In this document: in pieces, positions 43,097-52,345 of the stretch | Numbering within the stretch: position 1 is the first letter of the stretch | Layout: each line of letters opens with the position of its first letter | DNA from: Arachnia rubra | GTDB lineage: Bacteria; Actinomycetota; Actinomycetes; Propionibacteriales; Propionibacteriaceae | Length of the DNA stretch: 64,000 nt | Direction of reading: 5' to 3' | Assembly (NCBI RefSeq): GCF_019973735.1 | Contig: NZ_AP024463.1 | Coordinates: forward strand, 2,790,001 to 2,854,000 | The notes under the pieces: model-generated | Seen by the model: only the letters and a program-made list of their open reading frames with translations | Told to the model about the DNA's origin: nothing | Database searches by the model: none | Position numbers and translations under genes: made by a program

Positions 43097-44575
43097 TTAT
43101 CGCTCCACCGGCCGGAACAATCCGAAACCGAAATGCGAGAGGGACCCGAGCACCAGAGGCTCCGGGCGTTCCCCGGGACCCTTCGGAAGGGGTTCGTCGA
43201 AATCCAGCTGCAACAGCATCCCGCGGCGACGTTGCGCCATCGATTCGTTCCAGCGGTATCGACGGAACCTCACCACATCCCGGTCCTCCCAGTCGGCTAG
43301 CAGTTTCGCCCTCACCGGCGGCGTGCCCCCGGGGTGGCGGAAACCGAGTTCGCGTTCCACGAGTTTCTGCGCGAACTCCTCCCGCGGTTTGTTCAGCTTG
43401 GGGAAACGGTCGGTCAGGAACGGGGTCACGGAAACCCACGTGGTGGCATCGGCACTGGTGTATTCGTGCATCACCGTATCGACGGGTCCCATCAGCTGCA
43501 GGTGCAGTTCAGCTCCGGAGCGATACCCCTTGGGCGCGTTGCTCCAGCGCGGCAGGTACCTCGCCCCGGCCAGCCGGGAAAGCGTATCGGCAGGTATCCC
43601 GTCAGGCACCCACAACACCAGGTCCTCCACCTGCCCCGTCAGCTCACCGTCGGCGCCCAGCGTCGGCAACCAGAGCCAGTGGGGATGCCGATGCTGAGGG
43701 CCGTCGTCGAAAACACCGTGGTGTCCGGCCAGCGCCTCGACCCCGCTGCCCTGCTCCCGCAGGTCCGTGTTCTCCTTCTTGGTGCCTAGGATGCGGCCCC
43801 GGAGTCCATGGGCAGCGAGAATGCCGTCCTCGACACGGAAGGGGGCGGTGGGTTCCAGCCGCCACCGAACGGTCGTGGGTCTGAGCAGGTCATTCACCTC
43901 GCGACGGGCTGGAGCATTGCGAACTTCTCCGGGCAGCTCGTACCGGACCCACCGGGAACCGCTGGGGTATCGGAGACGGGCCTTGCGCATCTCCAAGGGA
44001 GAGGTCTCGAGTTGCTTCCTGGTCACGCCAGGCTCAGGTACCAGCACCTGGGTGTTTCCCGTCTCAGAAGGACGAACCCACCCTTTCTCATGCTGGGAAT
44101 GCTCGTCGGAGAGTAGCCGTGCCTCACATCGCGACTCCGCCCGCCCCAAGTAGGACAGTTTTCTCAACAGTCGTTCCAAGGCGTCACGCTGTCCGGCGGG
44201 CAGGGTGAGATTCGGCCAGCGGATCACCACCTCGGCCTCGTCGCCCAGGTTCAGCCGAGGGTCGAGCTGGAGCGACGTGGAATGCTTGACTCCTTCGAGG
44301 AAATCGGGATTGGGCATGTAGTGCCGGGTCTGCGACGGCCTGGCATCCGGCAGCAGGTATTCCGGAGGTTCAGTGGCGAGCCCGGTCAGTAGGTCGCTGA
44401 TCGTCTCTTCGGGTATGTCGTCGCAGCGGGTGTGCCAGATGCTGATCAGGGCGCGGAGCAGCCGCCAAGGTGACGGCGGCCACTCGCTGACCCCCTCGTT
44501 GAGGGCATGGTCCCACCCGTTCGCGTGGTATTTCCCTGTGACAAAGCGCAGGGCCACCTGGGTAGGCACGGTCAC
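43097..44575 (-). CDS. csb2: Type I-G CRISPR protein Csb2 (Cas5-Cas6-like, GSU0054 family)
   Basis: About 492 aa. The N-terminus (ALRFVTGKYHANGWDHALNEGVSEWPPSPWRLLRALISIW) is typical of the GSU0054/Csb2 family, in which Cas5- and Cas6-like RAMP domains are joined in one protein that processes crRNA and caps its 5' handle. The GTG at 44575 overlaps the csb1 stop (GTGA) and fits the family start; an in-frame ATG at 44593 is an alternative. Confidence 0.85.
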   Translation of the reverse strand: MTVPTQVALRFVTGKYHANGWDHALNEGVSEWPPSPWRLLRALISIWHTRCDDIPEETISDLLTGLATEPPEYLLPDARPSQTRHYMPNPDFLEGVKHSTSLQLDPRLNLGDEAEVVIRWPNLTLPAGQRDALERLLRKLSYLGRAESRCEARLLSDEHSQHEKGWVRPSETGNTQVLVPEPGVTRKQLETSPLEMRKARLRYPSGSRWVRYELPGEVRNAPARREVNDLLRPTTVRWRLEPTAPFRVEDGILAAHGLRGRILGTKKENTDLREQGSGVEALAGHHGVFDDGPQHRHPHWLWLPTLGADGELTGQVEDLVLWVPDGIPADTLSRLAGARYLPRWSNAPKGYRSGAELHLQLMGPVDTVMHEYTSADATTWVSVTPFLTDRFPKLNKPREEFAQKLVERELGFRHPGGTPPVRAKLLADWEDRDVVRFRRYRWNESMAQRRRGMLLQLDFDEPLPKGPGERPEPLVLGSLSHFGFGLFRPVER

Positions 44576-45510
44576 TTCCCCCCGCCGGTCCATTTCAGTT
44601 CCGAGATCGACGCGAGATCACCGTGCTGGTCGATGGCCTGCCGCAGCTTCGCGGTGGCCTCGTCCAGGGCGGGGATCTTGGCGAGGTCCTCGCAGTCCTG
44701 GTCCACGACCAGATGGCATGCGGTGCGCAGCCGCAACCCGTCCTGCCTGAACAGACTAGCCAGTTCGAAATCGACGAGGGCGTTCAGCACCGCCTCGGAT
44801 TTCTCGCCGAGACCATAAGACTGGATCTGCCCATGATCCACGACAACGGACGCCGTGATGTCACGTGCCGTGTACTCGACCCGCTGGTGCGGCACCATGC
44901 CGTAGCCCTCCTTGGCTCCCCGCCCTTCGTCGTTGCTGGGGTTCACCGAATCCGTCTTCACCCCACCGGAGACCGCGGGCCGAACGTCGAGAGCGTCGAT
45001 GAAACAGGTGATGGCCCGGGCAATCTTCGGCTGGGAGGGCCACGATTTCTGAGCGAAGAACACACCATGGATCAGAGACACTGGGTCCAGATCAAAAATG
45101 GCCTTGGCGAGGACACGGTGATCCACCAGCCTGCCTTTAACCAACCCGAGCCTGTTCTTCAACCACTCCTTTCCGGTCTCACCGTCAATCGTGGCGTCCA
45201 TCAGGTAGGCGCTGGCCAGTCTGTGAGCCTCGAGACGGGAGCTGGTCAGGAACCCACCGTCAGCATCAACGATGCGCACATACGGCAGGCCATGCAGAGC
45301 CTCCGCCTGGTCGTTGACCGCCGGATCCCAGGTGCACAGTTCCAGCCGGTTCGCCATCGACTGGGGCGACTCCACGTGAAGGGCCTGCACCCACCCCTCG
45401 CCGGGCACATGAGCCTGGTAGGTAGCCGCCCCAAGATCGGGGAACCCGGTTGGCTGGAACCGGAATCCGACGGCGGACCGGAGGGTCAGAGTGAGGACGG
45501 TGCTGGTCAT
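44572..45510 (-). CDS. csb1: Type I-G CRISPR protein Csb1 (Cas7 backbone, GSU0053 family)
   Basis: A 312-aa Cas7-type RAMP. The ESPQSMANRLE motif and LTSSRLEAHRLASAYL are hallmarks of Csb1/GSU0053. It should polymerise along the crRNA as the Cascade backbone. It overlaps csx17 by 4 nt (ATGA) and csb2 by 4 nt, so the whole operon is translationally coupled. Confidence 0.9.
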   Translation of the reverse strand: MTSTVLTLTLRSAVGFRFQPTGFPDLGAATYQAHVPGEGWVQALHVESPQSMANRLELCTWDPAVNDQAEALHGLPYVRIVDADGGFLTSSRLEAHRLASAYLMDATIDGETGKEWLKNRLGLVKGRLVDHRVLAKAIFDLDPVSLIHGVFFAQKSWPSQPKIARAITCFIDALDVRPAVSGGVKTDSVNPSNDEGRGAKEGYGMVPHQRVEYTARDITASVVVDHGQIQSYGLGEKSEAVLNALVDFELASLFRQDGLRLRTACHLVVDQDCEDLAKIPALDEATAKLRQAIDQHGDLASISELKWTGGGK

Positions 45511-47702
45511 TGCAGTGCTCCTTCGTAGAGGTCAGTGGTTTCGTAAGACTCTGTGTTCTCGACTTCTGGCGCGCTCCTTCTGAGCGCCCACGGCTTCGAG
45601 GGCGCTGCCAGAGCCGCGAGAATTCGTGGTCCCAGACCGGGCTGGGACATGCGTGTGGAATGAGTGTGAACCTGAATGTCGGTTTCCTCAGCCCAAGGGA
45701 GACGGATCGTTCCTCGGTTGATCACACCGCTCGCAGCACGGTGTACGTCGGCAACACGATCGGCACGCAGCTGAAGTGGCCAGCTGGGTTCGAGGCCCAC
45801 CGCCGCTCCCGTCGCATCCGACGCTGTTCCCCGCACGCGCACGGACCTGGACGCGAGGGCCTGGAGAATCGCCAAGGTCGGGTCCAAGAACAAGCACTCG
45901 CCATCTGATGTCACGGTGTCCATGTACTCTCCGCCGCTCCAGTCGACAGCCAGGAAAGCCAGCAGGTGATGGGTGACGAGGTCGTCATCGAGAAGTCCCC
46001 CAACCCAGGCGTGGATGTCGGCCCAAGGCACCAGGTACCGATGAGACAGGAAGGGCAGCCATCCCCGGGCCAGGTGGGTGTCCTCCCCCGGATGCTGTGC
46101 CAGCCACACCATTAGGTCCGCCAGCACATCGACGATGGGTCTGGCTCCGAGACCCGGCACCATCACCTCGGGGCCAATCGGATCTTTAGGATTCTTGGGA
46201 TCCGCACCGACGAGCAGCCGACGAATCGGCTGCCCACCGCTTCCCCCGCCCTGCTGGGAGGCCGTGGGCGGCAGGAAGGTCGCGGAGGCGATCCCGGCGG
46301 CGATCCGCGCCTCGGGGCTGTTGAGGAACAGCTCCCGACACACAGGGATGACGGCATTCGCCGGCACCAGTTTCGAGGGATGTCCCAGTTCCTCACGGTT
46401 TTTCCGGGAGCGCAAAGCCGTCAGCTCCAGCTCGGTCTGAGCCCGAAGCATGGCGATTCCATTCCACCACTCGGGGTCCCGCACGAAAGCCGTCACGCTC
46501 GCATCGAATCGACGCGCCGCGGTTTTAGACGCCACTCCACTGGCCTTGTGGAACGTCCGGACACGGCGCAGCGGTTCCCTGGCCATGACCACCTCCGGGC
46601 GCGCCTTCACCTTGACGTGATCCAGCGGAACAGCGACAAAGGCCAAGCCGTTTCGTTTGAGAAAACCGAAACGCTGAAAAGCCGAAATACCCCTATTCAC
46701 ACCGAAGGAACGCACTGCCGCATACATGGACACAGCGCTAGAAGCGGTTCCACCATCCCAGGAAACCCGCGCCTCCTCGAAGACCTGACGCAGCTCCGGC
46801 AACGTGACGCTCTCCAACAGAGGCGCCCACAATTCGCCGCGGCCTTCCTCCTTCGCCGACCCCGGAATCGGTCCGTCCGGGCTGGACGAGACAGTGAAAG
46901 GAATGGCAACCCTGGAGTTCTGTTCACCCAGTCTTTTCGCAACCGATGCAGCAAACAGCATGGCCCCTTCCACCATGAGAATGAAACCCCAGGGGTTGAC
47001 CATCGCGTCGGCGCTACCGAACGCGGAAGAACCGGGAGTCCCTGCCCCGACGGGATCGCCCTGACCTACGGAGGCAGCAAGTAGTTTCTCTGTCGACCTC
47101 CCCCACAGCAGATCCTGCATCCACGCCCGGCTGCGTTCGGGTTCCGCTCCGAGCTCCGGCAGAACATCCTTCAGGCGTTGGTGAACGTTTGTACTGAAAT
47201 CCAGTCGGCCATCATTTCCCCCTGTACCGAGAATAGGAGGGTACTCCGTCTTTTTCGCGGTGAGGACCACGCTGGCGTCCATCCACGGCAAGGCATCGTC
47301 CGGAAGTCGGTTGCGAAGTTCCTGCACGAAGCGTTCCTTCGTCCATCCTTTTTCCGATTTCGCAATCAACACCGACCGAATCACCGCAAGAGCATTTCGG
47401 TAGGGCGCGAGCCTGTGCGCGGTGGAGGATTCCAATATCCGGATGTATTCCAACGGTGTCTTGTCCTTCTCACCGAACCCGCTACCGCCATTCCACGGAG
47501 AGAAAACCGGGGTAGGAACGAAATCCCGGACGAAGAAATCAGCGACGTCCTCCACCTCGGTGTCCATGTGGAACACGCCGTCACGCCAGCCGAACCGCGC
47601 CGCAGGATCGGCCTGTTCGGAAATCCCCTTGGCCACCCCGAGCGCCGCCAGGTAGTTGATCAGGGGAACACACCCCAGGCCAGGAAACACGTGCGTGGTC
47701 AT
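45507..47702 (-). CDS. csx17: Type I-G CRISPR protein Csx17 (Cas8-type large subunit)
   Basis: About 731 aa. The N-terminus (VFPGLGCVPLINYLAALGVAKGISEQADPAARFGWRDGVF) is that of Csx17, the large subunit of subtype I-G Cascade, thought to recognise the PAM. The ATG at 47702 overlaps the cas3 stop (ATGA); the longer frame to 47837 lies within cas3 and is not used. The central region contains LQGG-like glycine-rich loops and a long C-terminal helical part. Confidence 0.88.
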   Translation of the reverse strand: MTTHVFPGLGCVPLINYLAALGVAKGISEQADPAARFGWRDGVFHMDTEVEDVADFFVRDFVPTPVFSPWNGGSGFGEKDKTPLEYIRILESSTAHRLAPYRNALAVIRSVLIAKSEKGWTKERFVQELRNRLPDDALPWMDASVVLTAKKTEYPPILGTGGNDGRLDFSTNVHQRLKDVLPELGAEPERSRAWMQDLLWGRSTEKLLAASVGQGDPVGAGTPGSSAFGSADAMVNPWGFILMVEGAMLFAASVAKRLGEQNSRVAIPFTVSSSPDGPIPGSAKEEGRGELWAPLLESVTLPELRQVFEEARVSWDGGTASSAVSMYAAVRSFGVNRGISAFQRFGFLKRNGLAFVAVPLDHVKVKARPEVVMAREPLRRVRTFHKASGVASKTAARRFDASVTAFVRDPEWWNGIAMLRAQTELELTALRSRKNREELGHPSKLVPANAVIPVCRELFLNSPEARIAAGIASATFLPPTASQQGGGSGGQPIRRLLVGADPKNPKDPIGPEVMVPGLGARPIVDVLADLMVWLAQHPGEDTHLARGWLPFLSHRYLVPWADIHAWVGGLLDDDLVTHHLLAFLAVDWSGGEYMDTVTSDGECLFLDPTLAILQALASRSVRVRGTASDATGAAVGLEPSWPLQLRADRVADVHRAASGVINRGTIRLPWAEETDIQVHTHSTRMSQPGLGPRILAALAAPSKPWALRRSAPEVENTESYETTDLYEGALQ

Positions 47703-50218
47703 TCTTCGGTTCCTTCCACGGCGGGGAGTTCGAGGGTGGCGCTGGCCCGCCAGTCGGCCATGCGCACCAAGGTTTCGAGATAGGCCAGACGGAACGGTCC
47801 GAGGCGCTCCAGAAGAGCCAGGGCGTTGGCGGTCCAAGAGTCGGCTCCGCTCCGGAAGATGCCGTGGTCGACCACCGATTCGGGCAGCTCGATCCCTGGA
47901 AGCGTCACGGCATTGATGGGTTCTTTGTCAAAGCTTCCGAGGAAACTCAGGCCGTCGCTTCCGTCGTAGCGGGGATCGCGGGCGGTGATGCGGATATGTC
48001 CGTGATGCGCCGCGATCAGATACAACACGAGAGAATGCAGCTCAGGCTCCACCCCCAAGTCGATCAGCAGTTGCCGTCCGGCATCGGTACGCAGCATGAA
48101 CACCGAGATCAACTCGTGCCGGAATCCGAAACGTCGCTCCGCCCGGGCATTCTTCTGACCATCCACCATGAGTTCACGCCGCACTCGGAGCGGGGCAGTT
48201 CCGGGAGACTTTGCGTACAGCTGTTCCGGGTCATCGAGAGGTGTGTCCGTGTTCGCATCCAACAGCGCCTGCGCCCAGTCGCGGTGGGCCTTGCCGAGGT
48301 CGTGGAGCGCCCCAGCGACCGCCGCTGCGTGCAGGTGCGCATCATCGATCCCAACCGGACGGAGCGCCGCAGCGAGGGCCTCGACCTGTTCCCGGGTGTC
48401 CGCGAGGTGTTGATGCAGGGTGACCCATCCGTTTCCTCGGGCCCCGGCGTCCTGGGAACCGGTAATGCTCTCGGGAGTAGTCGCATCCGAGAGGTTGTGC
48501 ACATCGACGTAGTCCTGGACCGTGTGCTTCTCGGCGGGGTCGAAACCGTGTTCGATGCTGTAGCCGCCGAGCCCGGCCTCCACCAGGATCAGCTGTTGGG
48601 GTCGCAGCTGGTCCGCTCTCACGGGGATCCAGCAGTCATCCTGGACCGAGAAGGTCCAGGCCCGCTGGTCTCTTCGGTCCCTGATGTCCTTCCGGTTCAG
48701 CAGTTTCTTCGCCCGGCTCATCGAAACGCCGCAGCGAAGCGGCTGGCCGGGGATCTCAGTCGTCAGCTCTCCCCGAGGCTCTTTCTGGGACGTGATGGAG
48801 CCGTTCGGTATCCAGGCCAACTGAACGTCGAGGTCCTTGTCGGGGCGGATGTAGCAGCTGATGTCGACATCGTTGCCTGTCAGATCGGGGGTGGTATCGA
48901 ACAGCTGACGGAAGTCGCGGCGACGCAGGATGCGCAATTCCAGATCCTCCGGCGGTATGTCGTCGCCCAGCCGGTGGAGCTGGGCGCTGGTCAACGACAT
49001 GCCCTCCGCGCGCCTCAAAGCCTCGACCGCGCACGCAACCTGTTCCGAGTCGTACGGATGCCCTTTGGCGGGTTCACGCCAGTGAACCACCGCTTCCCCC
49101 ACCGGGTACCGGGCAGCCCTGTTGCAGCGCCCGGCTCGTTGGACGACGGACGCCCACGGCGCGGCCTCGGTGATGAGGGTGCGGGCATCGATGTCCACTC
49201 CGGCCTCGATCGCCTGGGTCGCGATGACGATTCCTCCATCACGCGCAATCCCCCGCAGCTTTTCGAGCTGGGTTTTGCGTTCCACCCCACGGAATTGGGA
49301 GTGGATCAGCAACCTGGGCTCCTCCGGGGCCAGTGTGCCGAGTTCCCGGTAGGCATCGACGGCGGCGTCAACCGTGTTCACCACCACCAGGGTGAGGGTC
49401 CCGGGTTGGTGGCGTTCGACGATCTGGGCGGCGAACTCCTTCGGTTTGTCGACCGGGGGAAATTCCCTGATCGTTCGCTCTGCCGACATGCGCCGGAGCA
49501 GCTCCGGGGACTCCGACGACTCGTCGATCCCCAGCACGTCGGCGCCTTCCCAAGGGTTGTCGACGGTGTCCAGGATGCGTTCGTCGATGGTGGCCGACAT
49601 GATCATGAGCCGGCTCGGCTCTGCCGTGCCGAGTTCTCGTTGGAAGGCCGCGAATTGACGCAGGGTGGCGGTGGCCTGGGGCGCGAGCTGAACCTCGTCG
49701 ACCACCATCAGGGTGCCGTTCCCGATGAGCGCGAAATCGATCGGGTAGGACGCTCGGAAGGTTCCGTATCCTCGTGCGAGTCCCCGCGACACCCCCATGT
49801 CGACGGTGCCGATGACGATGCTGGGGCGGTGCAGGTTCATGCGCCAGTCCTGCTGGGAGGACCGGATGTCGCGGCCACCCATGAACACGTGCACGCCGAC
49901 CGCATCCAACAGCCCGAGCCGGTCGAGCCAGCCACGGACCGTTTCCTCGTACTGCTCCACCAGCGTGCGCGAGGGCAGGAGGACGACCAGTCGCCGCGGG
50001 GTCGCCGCCCGAACTGAGGCGTCGGGATGGAAGAGCAACCGCCACACATAGGCCAGGACCACCGCCGTCTTGCCCGATCCCGTCGGCGCCCGCAACGCGT
50101 CGGGGAAACCTTCCTCGGCAAGACGCACCTGATACCGGTAGGGGTCACATCCGTCCGGCGCACCCTCCGAGCGGGTGGCTCGCCGGAAGCACTCAGTGAA
50201 GTTCGAGAACCGCATCAT
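47699..50218 (-). CDS. cas3: CRISPR-associated helicase-nuclease Cas3 (helicase N-terminal, HD C-terminal)
   Basis: An 839-aa effector. The SF2 helicase comes first: Walker A APTGSGKTAV, DEVQ box in LMVVDEVQLAP, SATIDE motif III, motif VI VVQRAGRCNR. The HD nuclease is C-terminal: AGALHDLGKAHRDWAQ, with further His in FGFRHELISVFML and AAHHGHIRI. This reversed domain order is usual in subtype I-G. It is the first gene of the cas operon and degrades target DNA after Cascade binding. All core motifs appear intact. Confidence 0.93.
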   Translation of the reverse strand: MMRFSNFTECFRRATRSEGAPDGCDPYRYQVRLAEEGFPDALRAPTGSGKTAVVLAYVWRLLFHPDASVRAATPRRLVVLLPSRTLVEQYEETVRGWLDRLGLLDAVGVHVFMGGRDIRSSQQDWRMNLHRPSIVIGTVDMGVSRGLARGYGTFRASYPIDFALIGNGTLMVVDEVQLAPQATATLRQFAAFQRELGTAEPSRLMIMSATIDERILDTVDNPWEGADVLGIDESSESPELLRRMSAERTIREFPPVDKPKEFAAQIVERHQPGTLTLVVVNTVDAAVDAYRELGTLAPEEPRLLIHSQFRGVERKTQLEKLRGIARDGGIVIATQAIEAGVDIDARTLITEAAPWASVVQRAGRCNRAARYPVGEAVVHWREPAKGHPYDSEQVACAVEALRRAEGMSLTSAQLHRLGDDIPPEDLELRILRRRDFRQLFDTTPDLTGNDVDISCYIRPDKDLDVQLAWIPNGSITSQKEPRGELTTEIPGQPLRCGVSMSRAKKLLNRKDIRDRRDQRAWTFSVQDDCWIPVRADQLRPQQLILVEAGLGGYSIEHGFDPAEKHTVQDYVDVHNLSDATTPESITGSQDAGARGNGWVTLHQHLADTREQVEALAAALRPVGIDDAHLHAAAVAGALHDLGKAHRDWAQALLDANTDTPLDDPEQLYAKSPGTAPLRVRRELMVDGQKNARAERRFGFRHELISVFMLRTDAGRQLLIDLGVEPELHSLVLYLIAAHHGHIRITARDPRYDGSDGLSFLGSFDKEPINAVTLPGIELPESVVDHGIFRSGADSWTANALALLERLGPFRLAYLETLVRMADWRASATLELPAVEGTEE

Positions 50219-50706
50219 CGCATCCCTTCAAGCTGTCTCCACCTACCTATGACGGCCAGACCGCGGCCAGTCCCCAAAAAATTTTCGGCAGGTCATCCCC
50301 ACAGGAACGATCGTAGCAGAGTTGTGTACCTGCTCTGAAAGTTATATGCTCAAAGAGCCCGGGGCGGCTGCATTGAGAAAGAGCGGGTACCTGAGACCCA
50401 TGCACACAGGGCATCGTCCGTCCCGGGTTGCACTCTGGGAGCGACTGACGAAAGAGGGGCGAACCGGATGAAGCGACGACGAAAGGCGGGGATACGAAGC
50501 GGCGCTAGCTCCCTGCCCTCGAGGAAACTGCTGCGGAGCATAACCAGCCGGGGTCGCAGTCTGGGTCATGTTCTGCGCAAAGCAAAACCCCGGCGACATC
50601 ATTCCAAGGAACGAGGGGTCATCCGGGGTGTTCGTGGTCTATTGTGCCAGATGAGCAAGCCCGACGCAATCTTGCAGGCGACGGGGACGAACACTCGGAG
50701 GAAGCC
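50219..50706 (+). other. Intergenic region between cas3 and the Abi-like gene
   Basis: These 488 bases between divergent genes must hold the cas operon promoter. I see no convincing gene; a short frame at 50468-50710 encodes only an Arg/Lys/Ser-rich product. No clear promoter boxes or palindromes stand out. Confidence 0.4.
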
Positions 50707-51384
50707 TTGAATCATCCAGCGCATCGCGCATCGGTCGAGCGTTACGTCACACAGTCGCGTCTGGGACCCTACCTCACCGAAACCGGCAACGACTACGTCC
50801 TAGCCGAGGAGTTGTACGTCTGGAACCTCCGAGTCAGCGGCGCCTTTCATGAGGTGCTCGACGTCTTCGAGGTGGTGCTGCGCAACGCGCTGTGCGAGCA
50901 GCTCAGGCATTGGCACGGCAAGAGGACGGGCACTTGGCTGGACGATCCCACGAGCAAGCTCGATGATCGCAGGATCGAACAGATCAAGGAGGCGCGTCAG
51001 GCTCTGTCACAGAAAAACAAGCCGTTGACCGAAGGACGCATCGTAGCCGAGTTGTCGTTCGGATTCTGGAGGTTCCTACTGTCGAAGCACTACCAGAACA
51101 CTCTCTGGGCCCCACATCTGAGGAAGGCGTTTCCCGGCATGAAACCGCAGCGCCGCGAAGTGGTCTACAAGCATGTCGAGGAACTGCTCACGTTGCGCAA
51201 CAGGATCGCACACCACGAACCGATTCATCGCTTCCCCCTGGCCGACCTACATGCCGCAATGCTGCTGGTCACATCTTGGATCGACCCGGACATGTCCAAC
51301 TGGCTCACAAACCTGAGCCGCGTGCCTTCAGTCTTAGCGGCCAAACCGAAGTCCGGTTCCGGATCAGGCGGCCGACCTTCTTGA
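50707..51384 (+). CDS. Abi-like protein with HEPN-type RxxxxH motif
   Basis: About 225 aa of the Abi_2 (AbiD/F-like) family: SRLGPYLTETGNDYVLAEELYVWNLRVSGAFHEVLDVFEVVLRNALCEQL near the start and LLTLRNRIAHHEPI near the end. RNRIAHH provides the R-x4-H active site of HEPN ribonucleases. The TTG at 50707 is chosen because CGGAGGA lies at correct spacing. Such proteins often give abortive infection. It is divergent from the cas operon, so it may be part of the same defence island. Confidence 0.75.
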   Translation: MNHPAHRASVERYVTQSRLGPYLTETGNDYVLAEELYVWNLRVSGAFHEVLDVFEVVLRNALCEQLRHWHGKRTGTWLDDPTSKLDDRRIEQIKEARQALSQKNKPLTEGRIVAELSFGFWRFLLSKHYQNTLWAPHLRKAFPGMKPQRREVVYKHVEELLTLRNRIAHHEPIHRFPLADLHAAMLLVTSWIDPDMSNWLTNLSRVPSVLAAKPKSGSGSGGRPS

Positions 51385-51454
51385 CCCCATAGCCGCACAC
51401 AGACTCTTGGCCCAGAAGGAGAGCGTCAGTTCCGAGAAGGCGACCTCGGTCAGG

Positions 51455-51721
51455 GCCGGCTGCGGTAGTCCGGGATCAGACGACACGACACCGGAGCCAG
51501 CCTCGCTAGGGGTCGAGGGGCCTCGTCCTGTCGACCTCAACCAGGCCCCCTACCTCGCATACGAGTGACGCAATACCACTCATCATCGCCGAGTCATACT
51601 TCGGCAGCACACTGCAAATCGCCCACGCCACTGCGGATGCCCTGCCCAACACCCAGACCCAGGGCTCCAACGAAATGCCCGTTACCGATCGTCGCCGGCC
51701 CCAGTTCCCATCCAGTTTTGA
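51455..51721 (+). pseudogene. Possible alpha/beta-hydrolase C-terminal remnant in an otherwise empty region
   Basis: The stretch 51385-51721 has no intact gene. Near its end, a frame reading STLQIAHATADALPNTQTQ before a TGA recalls the last strand-helix of alpha/beta-fold hydrolases. Nothing upstream in the same frame supports a full gene, so this is at most a relic. Confidence 0.25.
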
Positions 51722-51741
51722 ATGAGTGAGTACTCACTCAT
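51722..51741. promoter_or_regulatory. Perfect 20-bp palindromic operator
   Basis: ATGAGTGAGTACTCACTCAT is an exact palindrome ending 16 nt before the TetR gene ATG. TGAGTGAGTACTCACTCA-type sites are typical of TetR repressors controlling drug exporters. It probably autoregulates the tetR-ABC exporter operon. Confidence 0.75.
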
Positions 51742-51757
51742 ACATTGGTGCGCCGTG

Positions 51758-52345
51758 ATGACCCGCGCCCGACCTCTCCCGCCCGCCGAACGACGAGCGT
51801 CGCTGATTGCCGCGACCCGCCAGTTGATCCTGGACCACGGTCCCGAGGTGACTACCCGGCAGGTGGCGGAGGCCGCCAAGGTGGCCGAGGGAACCCTGTT
51901 CAGGGTGTTCCCGACCCGGCGCGACCTGATCGCCGCCACCATCGCCGACCACCTCTCCCCCGAGCGGCTCGCCGACATCTTCGCTGCGGCCCCCGCCACC
52001 ACGACCGTCGACGAGACCACCGAGGTGTGTCTGTCCACCGCCGCCGACTACGTCACCACCTTCGGGCGTTTCATCCCCCGACCGCACCGGAGCGGCGACC
52101 AGGACGAGATCCGGTTCCGGATCATGGAGCTGTGGGAGGCCCGGGTCTGTGACATCGCGAACTGGATGCGTGACCGCCTGGCCCCGCACGAGGCCGAGTT
52201 GACGATCCCGGTCAAGGACTTCGCCCATCTCGTCATCACCCTGGCGATGGGGTATGCGCACGGCAGATCTCCCGATACCAGCTTGAACCCCGCCACCCTG
52301 GCACGCCTCGCTCTCGACGGGGCCCGCCGGAAGGAATCCCATTGA
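51758..52345 (+). CDS. TetR-family transcriptional regulator
   Basis: About 195 aa. Helix-turn-helix DHGPEVTTRQVAEAAKVAEGTLFRVFPTRRDLIAATIADHL, then a ligand-binding domain with an unusual Pro-rich linker (GRFIPRPHRSGDQDE). ATG at 51758 (a GTG one codon earlier is possible). Its stop overlaps the exporter start by 4 nt, so it likely represses the operon through the palindrome just upstream and is relieved by an exporter substrate. Confidence 0.88.
   Translation: MTRARPLPPAERRASLIAATRQLILDHGPEVTTRQVAEAAKVAEGTLFRVFPTRRDLIAATIADHLSPERLADIFAAAPATTTVDETTEVCLSTAADYVTTFGRFIPRPHRSGDQDEIRFRIMELWEARVCDIANWMRDRLAPHEAELTIPVKDFAHLVITLAMGYAHGRSPDTSLNPATLARLALDGARRKESH

Noticed and set aside
47864..50017. 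Long plus-strand open frame (717 codons) opposite cas3
   Set aside because: Composition is Arg/Gly/His-rich shadow coding caused by high GC on the opposite strand. Cas3 motifs on the minus strand fully explain the region.
50468..50710. 80-codon plus-strand frame upstream of the Abi-like gene
   Set aside because: Arg/Lys/Ser-rich, no ribosome binding site or family, and it overlaps the better-supported TTG start region.
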